A stretch of 5,573 nucleotides of DNA from the NCBI RefSeq assembly GCF_000173615.1, contig NZ_ABZS01000107.1, forward strand, positions 1-5,573, read 5' to 3'. A program made the position numbers and the translations under genes. This DNA comes from Sulfurihydrogenibium yellowstonense SS-5 (lineage in GTDB: Bacteria; Aquificota; Aquificia; Aquificales; Hydrogenothermaceae). Below are positions 1-5,566 of the stretch, piece by piece (the first letter of the stretch is position 1; every line of letters starts with the position of its first letter). Below the pieces are notes generated by a model. The model made no database searches, had not been told where the DNA came from, and saw nothing but the letters and a program-made list of their open reading frames with translations.

Positions 1-1250
1 ATGTAACAAAAGTGAAATCGGGCAAGCAGTTAGGAAAGTAGATACTTTCTAACCCACACGGTTCAGATGTAACTAAAAACCCTGCTACTTTCTTGACAAA
101 CTTTTTATTCTTTCTAACCCACACGGTTCAGATGTAACTTGGTTCTACCTTACTACAAGAGTATCTGAATTTAACTTTCTAACCCACACGGTTCAGATGT
201 AACTCCCCCTATGACATTAAGATGAAAATAATACATTATACTTTCTAACCCACACGGTTCAGATGTAACATTGCTAATGCTTTGAGACAAGAGATGGAGC
301 AAGCATCTTTCTAACCCACACGGTTCAGATGTAACATTTGTTAAAAATAGAATAAAGGTTATAAATGCCAACTTTCTAACCCACACGGTTCAGATGTAAC
401 CTCTTTGAAGCATTTAATATTTATCCTTACCTTAAACTTTCTAACCCACACGGTTCAGATGTAACGTGAGAGATTTAAGTGTAACTTCATTTAAGTCGTC
501 TCTTTCTAACCCACACGGTTCAGATGTAACGAAGAAAGGGTGTACCCCATAGAAAACACGTCATCGTCTTTCTAACCCACACGGTTCAGATGTAACAAAG
601 ATTATTAATTTAACAAACAGCCAGCCAATGGCCTTTCTAACCCACACGGTTCAGATGTAACCTTCAACTTCATAGTCTTCGTAATAGATGTGTTCTACTT
701 TCTAACCCACACGGTTCAGATGTAACTGGTTCAGCTTAGGCTTCGGTGGCTCCTTCTCAGGTTCCTTTCTAACCCACACGGTTCAGATGTAACCATTAAA
801 GGAGTGTATTCTTACACTTCCTTTTATACCCTTTCTAACCCACACGGTTCAGATGTAACTTCGTATGCATCAAAGATAAAGATGGTAGGATTAGACTTTC
901 TAACCCACACGGTTCAGATGTAACAGTTATAAAGCTATCGGACGAGTTGTTAGGAAAATTCTTTCTAACCCACACGGTTCAGATGTAACGTGGATGGGTT
1001 AATATTGTCCCATATTCTTATGTAGTCTTTCTAACCCACACGGTTCAGATGTAACAGAGCTTTGGAAAGAATCAACACGAATAGAGAGCGACTTTCTAAC
1101 CCACACGGTTCAGATGTAACGAATTTAGATCTCTGTTTATTGTGTTTCCGCATACCTTTCTAACCCACACGGTTCAGATGTAACTGATTTTATTATGTTT
1201 TTAATGTGCCCTTGTTTTTTTCTTTCTAACCCACACGGTTCAGATGTAAC
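1..1250 (-). CRISPR. CRISPR array, leader-proximal end, 19 full repeats plus one partial
   Basis: A 29-nt repeat occurs 19 times with no mismatch. On the + strand it begins CTTTCTAACC and ends TCAGATGTAAC. Full copies start at 45, 110, 175, 241, 307, 372, 437, 502, 568, 633, 698, 765, 831, 896, 961, 1027, 1092, 1156 and 1222; positions 1-7 are the end of another copy, so the array continues past the left edge. The 19 spacers are 35-38 nt and all differ. Read on the minus strand the repeat starts GTTACATC and ends GGTTAGAAAG, the usual crRNA orientation for type I/III repeats cut by Cas6, where the last 8 nt (TTAGAAAG) would form the 5' handle. A small hairpin is possible: AACC, loop GTGTG, GGTT. 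This puts the leader at the right, and the newest spacer would be 1185-1221. The type (I-B or III likely) cannot be fixed without cas genes, and none is visible here. Confidence 0.98.
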
Positions 1251-1480
1251 CCGTTAACTTTTAACTAAAAAATAAATTCGTAAAAGTCTTATTCAATTGC
1301 CAATGTATAAAACATTATAACATATTTTTAAAAAATCCGCAAGTTGAAGTTTTTTGCAGCAAACCTCGATATACAGAAAATATATTATTATATTTTATCC
1401 TTTAACTTCCCATAACAAGCCAACTGCTGAAAACCACAAACTCAGAAAGGGGCGGAAAATATCACTACTTAACTTCCCGA
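1251..1480 (-). promoter_or_regulatory. CRISPR leader (right boundary approximate)
   Basis: This AT-rich, gene-free stretch lies directly beyond the last perfect repeat, on the side that repeat orientation predicts to be upstream. It contains a good minus-strand promoter aimed into the array and a TATTCAATTGCCAA block at 1290-1303 that recurs at 1803-1816. The 10-mer TTAACTTCCC occurs at 1402-1411 and 1469-1478. The outer limit is a guess; comparison with the leaders of sibling arrays would set it. Confidence 0.7.
1314..1342 (-). promoter_or_regulatory. Predicted promoter of the CRISPR precursor RNA
   Basis: On the minus strand a perfect extended -10, TGTTATAAT, lies at 1322-1314 (TATAAT at 1319-1314). 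A TTGCGG hexamer lies 17 bp upstream at 1342-1337 and matches the -35 consensus in its first three bases. Transcription would start near 1307 and reach the first repeat after about 57 nt. A second TATAAT (1392-1387) has no convincing -35 and is less likely. Confidence 0.6.
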
Positions 1481-1554
1481 TCTTAAAAAATTTTAAAATA
1501 AAAAACTCCTAAATTTCAAAAACTTGAATGCTTAAAATTTTAAAATCAAAAAGT

Positions 1555-1746
1555 TTTATTCAACAAATACTTATAGCTACTCTTCAAAAAATCCCTTTCA
1601 AACCATTACTACACAAACTCAAACCAAACATCAAAAAATAAAATCACATTACCAATACCTTAGCTTCACTGACTATTAAATCATCTCACTAAGCTATCAC
1701 ACAATCAGATAAAAATCACTAAGATATTGATAAACCAATCTCTAAC
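1555..1746. other. G-poor, strand-asymmetric noncoding stretch
   Basis: No gene is visible. On the + strand, positions 1561-1740 contain by hand count about 46 C but only 7 G, a far stronger skew than in the neighbouring genes. There is no open frame of useful length and no clear hairpin. Just outside it, two similar A/T blocks (1482-1507 and 1531-1556, both CTTAAAA-TTTTAAAAT-like) form an imperfect direct repeat. The function is unknown; it may be decayed sequence or an unstructured transcribed region. Confidence 0.5.
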
Positions 1747-1777
1747 GTCTCACATCTCACGTTTCACGTTCTCACGT
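1747..1777. repeat. Short tandem repeat, unit GTYTCAC
   Basis: Four near-identical units follow each other: GTCTCAC (1747-1753), ATCTCAC (1754-1760), GTTTCAC (1761-1767) and GTTCTCAC (1768-1775), then GT. It is noncoding and sits between the G-poor stretch and the leader/repeat hybrid module. Confidence 0.75.
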
Positions 1778-1796
1778 AAAAACAAGCTTGTGCGGG

Positions 1797-1843
1797 CTAA
1801 CCTATTCAATTGCCAAGGTTCAGTTAAAAAATAAAAAGTTAAC
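1797..1843. repeat. Hybrid module made of CRISPR repeat core and leader sequence
   Basis: On the + strand the CRISPR repeat has the core CTAACC-CACAC-GGTTCAG. Here CTAACC (1797-1802) and GGTTCAG (1817-1823) are present exactly, but the CACAC loop is replaced by TATTCAATTGCCAA (1803-1816). That 14-mer is identical to leader positions 1290-1303. Beyond it lie TAAAAAATAAA (1825-1835) and GTTAAC (1838-1843), which also occur in the leader (1266-1276 and 1253-1258), although in the opposite order. The core match is too specific to dismiss easily; the last two blocks are AT-rich and weaker. It could be the relic of an old array end or a rearranged leader. Confidence 0.5.
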
Positions 1844-1872
1844 ATAAATATACAAAAAAATTTTCAACCTGT

Positions 1873-1889
1873 CAAGCAAAATTTACTTG
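1873..1889 (-). terminator. Weak hairpin downstream of metF
   Basis: On the minus strand CAAGTAAATTTTGCTTG can form a 7-bp stem (one G-T pair) with a 3-nt loop, about 30 nt after the metF stop. A run of seven T (1860-1854) follows but is about 12 nt from the stem, so this is not a classical intrinsic terminator. It is the only candidate between metF and the CRISPR leader. Confidence 0.25.
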
Positions 1890-1921
1890 TCATTCTATAG
1901 TCAAGAAATAATCTTTTTCTA

Positions 1922-2800
1922 TCATGCCAAATAATCTTTTATATTCTCATAAATCTTTATTGTTGCATCGGATTTATTTAATGTATAAAAATGAAGACCT
2001 TTTGCGCCGTGTTTGATTAAGTCTATACACTGCAAGGTTGCAAACTCAATACCTATCTTTTTAGTCTCCTCCGGATTGTCTGCATACTTTTCAAACTTTT
2101 GAACCACCTCTTCAGGAATAGTTGCACCACACAAAGAAGCAAACTTTTTAATCTGATTAAAATTTGTTATTGGCATAATGCCGGGTATTATTGGAATATT
2201 AATTCCCGCCTTTTCGCATTTTTCTAAAAACTCATAAAAATAGCTGTTATCAAAAAACATCTGAGTTATAGAAAAATCAGCTCCTGCCTCTACTTTCTTT
2301 TTAAAGTATAAAATCTCTCTTTCAAGGTTTGAGCTTTCTGGGTGTCCTTCCGGATAAGATGCTACAGCTATACAAAAATAGTCTTTATAATTTTCTCTTA
2401 TCAAACTTACAAGCTCGCTTGCATGTTTACATCCATCAGATGGAATATCTGTTTTTTCAAAATTAAGGGGCATATCTCCTCTAAGGGCAAGGATATTTTC
2501 TATTCCTATCTTTTTATAATCATCAAGAATGCTTAAAATTTCCTGCTTAGAATGACCTATACAGGTAAGGTGTGCCATTACTGTTAGGTTTGTCTCTTCA
2601 TGTATTTTTTTGACTATGTCTCTTGTCTTTTCTCTCGTTGAACCACCTGCTCCATATGTGACAGACACAAAAGTCGGATTTAACGGCTGTAAGTTAGATA
2701 TTGTTTCAAACAACGTTTTTTCTGCTTCTTCCGTCTTGGGTGGAAAAAATTCAAATGATATGCTAATCTTTGTATTTTTTAATTTGTCAATAATTTTCAT
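1922..2800 (-). CDS. metF: Methylenetetrahydrofolate reductase, MetF
   Basis: This 292-residue protein matches the bacterial MetF length and fold throughout. MetF is a cytosolic FAD enzyme that reduces 5,10-methylene-THF to 5-methyl-THF, the methyl donor for methionine synthesis. Visible family signatures are FEFFPP (residues 16-21, with Glu17 the likely catalytic acid), VTYGAGGS (47-54), HLTC (77-80), LRGD (106-109, Asp109 contacting folate), YPEGHP (149-154), QMFFD (180-184), PGIMP (206-210) and GLHFYTLN (268-275). Nothing is missing. The ATG at 2800 is fixed by an AGAGGTG ribosome binding site 4 nt upstream. The gene is last in the minus-strand cluster and is separated from lysR by 206 bp containing a palindromic element and a duplicated junction. 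It therefore probably depends on read-through from upstream; I found no convincing promoter of its own. The reductant (NADH or ferredoxin) cannot be judged. Confidence 0.96.
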   Translation of the reverse strand: MKIIDKLKNTKISISFEFFPPKTEEAEKTLFETISNLQPLNPTFVSVTYGAGGSTREKTRDIVKKIHEETNLTVMAHLTCIGHSKQEILSILDDYKKIGIENILALRGDMPLNFEKTDIPSDGCKHASELVSLIRENYKDYFCIAVASYPEGHPESSNLEREILYFKKKVEAGADFSITQMFFDNSYFYEFLEKCEKAGINIPIIPGIMPITNFNQIKKFASLCGATIPEEVVQKFEKYADNPEETKKIGIEFATLQCIDLIKHGAKGLHFYTLNKSDATIKIYENIKDYLA

Positions 2801-2838
2801 CTTTCACCTCTGGTTAATATTTTTCAAAAATCTATAAA
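2796..2838. repeat. Direct repeat copy 1 (metF side)
   Basis: These 43 bp match 2999-3041 with one mismatch (2832 C against 3035 A); the first 36 bp are identical. The copy holds the metF ATG and ribosome binding site. Read in the old lysR frame it still encodes the end of that protein (LYRFLKNINQR and stop), so it is a duplicate of the lysR-metF junction. Confidence 0.95.
2805..2811 (-). promoter_or_regulatory. metF ribosome binding site
   Basis: AGAGGTG on the minus strand lies 4 nt before the metF ATG. It is part of the 43-bp duplicated segment. The other copy of the same site (3008-3014) overlaps the lysR stop codon, which shows where metF translation originally started relative to lysR. 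Confidence 0.8.
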
Positions 2839-2861
2839 GGCTGCTTGCAAAAATCCACATC

Positions 2862-2953
2862 GTCATTCTGAGCGAAGCGAAGAATCTCATATTTTTTCTT
2901 CTCAAGTCAAAAAATCAAAAAAGAGATCCTTCGGCCTTCGGCCTCAGGATGAC
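2862..2953. mobile_element. Palindromic repeat element (GTCATTCTGAG type, REP/MITE-like)
   Basis: The left arm (2862-2888) starts GTCATTCTGAGCGAAG. The reverse complement of the right arm (2923-2953) starts GTCATCCTGAGGCCGAAG. The arms match except for two transitions and two extra GC dinucleotides in the right arm, and they enclose a 34-nt A/T-rich loop. Imperfect palindromes with GTCATTCTGAG ends are, from general knowledge, dispersed repeats in many bacterial genomes. The element encodes nothing, so any movement would depend on an outside enzyme. In the mRNA it would form a long stem-loop between lysR and metF, which could protect or terminate the transcript. The region between the duplicated segments (2839-2998) is longer than the palindrome, so its true ends are uncertain. 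Confidence 0.75.
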
Positions 2954-2967
2954 AAGGAAAGACAAAT

Positions 2968-3003
2968 TTACAAAAATTTTGGAACAATCTCTATTATCTT
3001 CAT
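2968..3003 (-). pseudogene. Remnant metF start, 11-codon mini-ORF
   Basis: It starts at an ATG 3 nt after the lysR stop, with the same AGAGGTG ribosome binding site as metF, and reads MKIIEIVPKFL then TAA. MetF begins MKIIDKLKN, so four residues agree and the fifth is Glu instead of Asp. Codons 2-5 differ from metF only at third positions. It is best read as a stub of a metF start left by the insertion; it might still be translated as a leader peptide before metF, but nothing proves that. Confidence 0.45.
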
Positions 3004-3041
3004 CTTTCACCTCTGGTTAATATTTTTCAAAAATATATAAA
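2999..3041. repeat. Direct repeat copy 2 (lysR side)
   Basis: This is the partner of 2796-2838. It encodes the real C-terminus of the LysR protein (FYIFLKNINQR) and its TGA stop, followed 3 nt later by an ATG with a good AGAGGTG site. It marks the former start of metF or of a copy of it. Confidence 0.95.
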
Positions 3042-3885
3042 ATCTATTTTCAACGGATGATAATCTTATATTTTTTTGTGTGATAATGGAAAACTTTCTT
3101 GTAATTTTTAGGTCTTCAACTTCAATTTTTTTCAGATGTCCGTCATTGATTAAGTCTTCAGCAACAAGTTTAGATACAAAAGCTAAGTAATCTGAGTTTT
3201 GCACTATCTTAGCAATAGCTTTACTACTTGAAACTTCCATAGACGGACTAATTTTTATCTTTAAGCTTTGCTCTACTATATTCCTTGTTCCTGACCCAAA
3301 CTCTCTGAATATAAATTTATAATTTTTTAGCTCATTTTGTGTTTTTAGATACTCACAGATAGAATTATTTTTAGATGCAATCAAGATTATCTCATCTTCA
3401 TAAAATTCAGATATATCAAGCTTGTTTGATATTATGTTATCTTCTACAAGCCCTATATTAAAAATCTTTGATAGTACACCATCTTCAACTTCCTTTGAGT
3501 TGCCTATGAAAATTTTTATGCTTACTTCTGGATTTTCTGATATAAATTTTGTAATTATCTTAGGAAGAAGATAATCACCTATTGTAGAACTACAACCTAT
3601 GTAAAGAATGGAAGTTTTTCTTACGTTTTTAAGATTTTCTTCCATATTCATGTAATCTTCTATTATTTTGCTTGCAAACTGATAAAGGACTTTTCCTTCT
3701 TCTGTAAGTTCAAGATTTGACTTATGTCTTCTAAACAAAGTCATTCCAAGATAATTTTCTATCTTTTTGATTTGAAGCGTCACGGTTGGCTGGGATAAAA
3801 AAAGCATCTGTGCAGCTTTAGAAAAGCTTTTTAAATCTGCAACTGCTTTAAATATTCTTAATTTGTGATAATCAAGCACTTCCAT
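3007..3885 (-). CDS. LysR-family transcriptional regulator, CysL/YeiE-like
   Basis: The 292 residues are the usual LysR length. The N-terminal winged helix-turn-helix is clear: FKAVADLKSFSKAAQMLFLS then QPTVTLQIKKIE, with the FRR and LTEEGK motifs after it (residues 12-65). A linker helix follows, then a periplasmic-binding-protein-like effector domain from about residue 92, with GNSKEVEDGV (128-137) and REFGSGTR (194-201). These two motifs are typical of the CysL/YeiE/CbbR-like branch, which binds small anions or metabolites; the actual ligand is unknown. The ATG lies inside the 3' end of dxr (14-nt overlap), with only a weak AAAGAAG before it, so translation is probably coupled to dxr. LysR regulators usually act on a divergent neighbour, but here the gene is embedded in a co-directional cluster and its target cannot be named. 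Its last codons lie in the duplicated junction segment. Confidence 0.9.
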   Translation of the reverse strand: MEVLDYHKLRIFKAVADLKSFSKAAQMLFLSQPTVTLQIKKIENYLGMTLFRRHKSNLELTEEGKVLYQFASKIIEDYMNMEENLKNVRKTSILYIGCSSTIGDYLLPKIITKFISENPEVSIKIFIGNSKEVEDGVLSKIFNIGLVEDNIISNKLDISEFYEDEIILIASKNNSICEYLKTQNELKNYKFIFREFGSGTRNIVEQSLKIKISPSMEVSSSKAIAKIVQNSDYLAFVSKLVAEDLINDGHLKKIEVEDLKITRKFSIITQKNIRLSSVENRFYIFLKNINQR

Positions 3886-4999
3886 ACTTCTTTGCTATCT
3901 CTGTTGCTAAATTTATTGTTTTATCAATTATATAAAATACATCATCTACAGAATCAAGTTTGTTATAATCAAACTTTTCTAAGGTCTCTAAGATAATTTT
4001 GTGTATATCTGTAAACTTTATCCTTTCTTCTAAAAAGTAGTTAACGGCTATCTCATCTGCTACAGTCAAAACTGTTGGATATACACCGCCTTTTTTACCA
4101 CACTCAACGGCAAGTTTTAACAACGGAAATTTTTCTGTGTCTGGTTTTAAAAAGTTAAGCGACTTAATCTTTGTAAAATCTAAGTAATTATTAGATAAAA
4201 ACTTTCTTTCAGGATAAAATAAAGCGTATGATATAGGAATTTTCATATCAGGGTTAGACATGTTAGATATAACAGTTCCATCAACAAATTCAACCATTCC
4301 GTGTATGATACTTTCTGGATGGATCAGTACATCTATTTTTTCATAAGGCATTGAAAACAGATAATGGGCTTCTATAACTTCTAACCCTTTGTTCATCAGC
4401 GTTGCACTATCTATGGTTATTTTCTTACCCATAATCCATGTTGGATGGTTTAATGCTTGTTTGACTGTGATATTTTCAAAGTCTTCAGCCGGCATGTTTA
4501 CAAATGGACCGCCGGAGGCTGTTAGAATAATTCTCCTAACTTCTTTTTGATTTCTATCTTTAAGTATCTGAAAAATGGCAGAATGCTCACTGTCTATTGG
4601 AAGAATTTTTTTATACTTATCCTTAAGAAGCTCTCCAAGACAAATAATAGCTTCTTTGTTTGCAGTTGCAAGAGTTTTATTGTATTTAAGTAGTAGATAA
4701 GTAGGAAGAATGCCTTTTATTCCTGCAATTGCGTTTACAAATAAATCCAAATCAAGATTAACAGCTTGCTTTAATCCATCTTCTCCAACCAAAACCTTTG
4801 TATCATCTATATTTTTTTCTTCTGTATTTTCAACATAAACATAAGATGGTTTGAACTCTTTAATTTGATTTATAAGATTTTCAGATAACTTAGAAGCTCC
4901 AAGAAGTTCAACTTTTATTTGTTCTTTATACTTTCTGATAACATCTAACGTCTGACTTCCAACAGAACCGGTAGACCCAAGTATTCCAACTTTCAACAA
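3872..4999 (-). CDS. dxr: 1-deoxy-D-xylulose 5-phosphate reductoisomerase
   Basis: The enzyme turns DXP into 2-C-methyl-D-erythritol 4-phosphate with NADPH and a divalent metal, the committed step of the MEP isoprenoid pathway. The 375 residues are close to the family length. Visible are the NADPH-binding GSTGSVGSQTLDVI (residues 8-21), ATANKE (111-116), metal ligands in IDSEHSAI (Asp136, Glu138), ASGGPF (161-166), HPTW (185-188) and MNKGLEVIEAH (202-212, with Asn203, Lys204 and the third metal ligand Glu207), then HPESIIHGMVEF. All residues corresponding to the E. coli active site (D150, S151, E152, S186, H209, W212, S222, N227, K228, E231) are present. The start is TTG; there is no ATG or GTG near the conserved N-terminus. 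A TAGGAG site inside the end of the upstream gene supports it. The very next codon is also TTG and would give the more usual MKVGILGSTG. It begins 3 nt after the upstream stop and overlaps lysR by 14 nt. Confidence 0.97.
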   Translation of the reverse strand: MLKVGILGSTGSVGSQTLDVIRKYKEQIKVELLGASKLSENLINQIKEFKPSYVYVENTEEKNIDDTKVLVGEDGLKQAVNLDLDLFVNAIAGIKGILPTYLLLKYNKTLATANKEAIICLGELLKDKYKKILPIDSEHSAIFQILKDRNQKEVRRIILTASGGPFVNMPAEDFENITVKQALNHPTWIMGKKITIDSATLMNKGLEVIEAHYLFSMPYEKIDVLIHPESIIHGMVEFVDGTVISNMSNPDMKIPISYALFYPERKFLSNNYLDFTKIKSLNFLKPDTEKFPLLKLAVECGKKGGVYPTVLTVADEIAVNYFLEERIKFTDIHKIILETLEKFDYNKLDSVDDVFYIIDKTINLATEIAKKYGSA

Positions 5000-5002
5000 A
5001 GC

Positions 5003-5566
5003 TTAAACTTCTCCTAATGCATTTACTATATAGCCAAAATATTCATTATCATCTTTTACGCCTACAAACTCCACTTTATCATTGATAACAGTCTTTGGAA
5101 CTGCCGAAACATTATACTTCATTGCAATCTCCGGGAATGAATAACATTCATAAATAGAAGCATTTATTAATCTGCTGACTGTTGCAAAGCTAACGGCTTT
5201 AATCGTAGCAGGTGGACACCATCCGCAGGAAGTTGTTACAAAAACTTTAATATCTACTGGCTTATCTATCTCTTCTATAAACTCTAAAACTCTTTGTGAT
5301 ATGTGACATTCGTTATTTCCTATGATCTTTAAACTCTCTAAAAACGCCTGAAACTCTCCACCAAGAATATTTCCATAAAACTTTACGCCTGTATCTTCAC
5401 CATTTCTTAAGATCTTTATAGCAGGCTTTAAATCTGAAAACTTTTTATACTCTAAATTTACTTTTTGACTGTCTTTAAAATGTTCTTCCAATGTTTTTTT
5501 AATTTTTTGAGAAATATCTTTTTCATCAAAATCACAAACCAAGGTCAAATTTTCTTTTATACCCAT
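5003..5566 (-). CDS. PDO/glutaredoxin-like thioredoxin-fold protein, one CXXC only
   Basis: The 187 residues resemble the protein disulfide oxidoreductases of thermophiles, which consist of two thioredoxin folds and normally run to about 220-250 residues with a CXXC in each. The C-terminal fold is intact: a beta strand KVFVTT, then the redox motif CGWC (Cys114, Cys117), a long helix, and a cis-proline in SAVPKTV (Pro157). The N-terminal half keeps the VKFYG-GGEFQAFLE signature (61-76) that closes the first fold in this family, but it is short and has no CXXC; only Cys11 is there. The usual CPYC is CGWC here. No signal peptide is seen, so it should act in the cytosol, in keeping with disulfide-containing proteins of thermophiles. 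The ATG at 5566 is 7 nt from the window edge, so its ribosome binding site is unseen and a longer N-terminus cannot be excluded. It is the first visible gene of the cluster, 3 nt ahead of dxr. Confidence 0.75.
   Translation of the reverse strand: MGIKENLTLVCDFDEKDISQKIKKTLEEHFKDSQKVNLEYKKFSDLKPAIKILRNGEDTGVKFYGNILGGEFQAFLESLKIIGNNECHISQRVLEFIEEIDKPVDIKVFVTTSCGWCPPATIKAVSFATVSRLINASIYECYSFPEIAMKYNVSAVPKTVINDKVEFVGVKDDNEYFGYIVNALGEV
5011..5015 (-). promoter_or_regulatory. dxr ribosome binding site
   Basis: AGGAG on the minus strand lies within the last codons of the upstream gene, 11 nt before the first TTG of dxr and 14 nt before the second. The spacing is somewhat long for either start. Together with the 3-nt gap it points to coupled translation from the upstream gene. 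Confidence 0.65.

Noticed and set aside
171..386. Open reading frame of 71 codons through the CRISPR repeats on the minus strand
   Set aside because: It is made of repeat units read in one frame (recurring TSEPCGLE) with spacers between; it is a by-product of the array, not a gene.
8..960. Shared GTTAGGAAA in the spacers at 8-44 and 925-960
   Set aside because: A 9-nt A/T-rich match between unrelated spacers is expected by chance and the flanks do not align.
1782..1791. ACAAGCTTGT palindrome followed by T on the minus strand as a terminator
   Set aside because: A perfect palindrome with no loop bases cannot form a stable short hairpin, and it is more than 130 nt past the metF stop.
1797..1823. 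Hybrid module as a tracrRNA anti-repeat
   Set aside because: Only 6 and 7 nt match the repeat, split by a 14-nt insert. The repeat looks like a Cas6-type repeat, and no Cas9-like gene or terminator-linked RNA is visible.
2816..2831. ATTTTTCAAAAAT palindrome as a LysR operator (T-N11-A)
   Set aside because: It is part of the duplicated lysR coding end, A/T-rich, and such T-N11-A matches are common in this composition.
2342..2837. Two + strand open frames (2342-2536 and 2610-2837)
   Set aside because: Both lie antisense to metF, which has every family motif; they have no recognisable product and are shadows of metF.
2839..2998. A separate promoter for metF inside the inserted region
   Set aside because: The best pair (a TGTGGA-like -35 and TATAGA) matches the consensus poorly; not enough to call.
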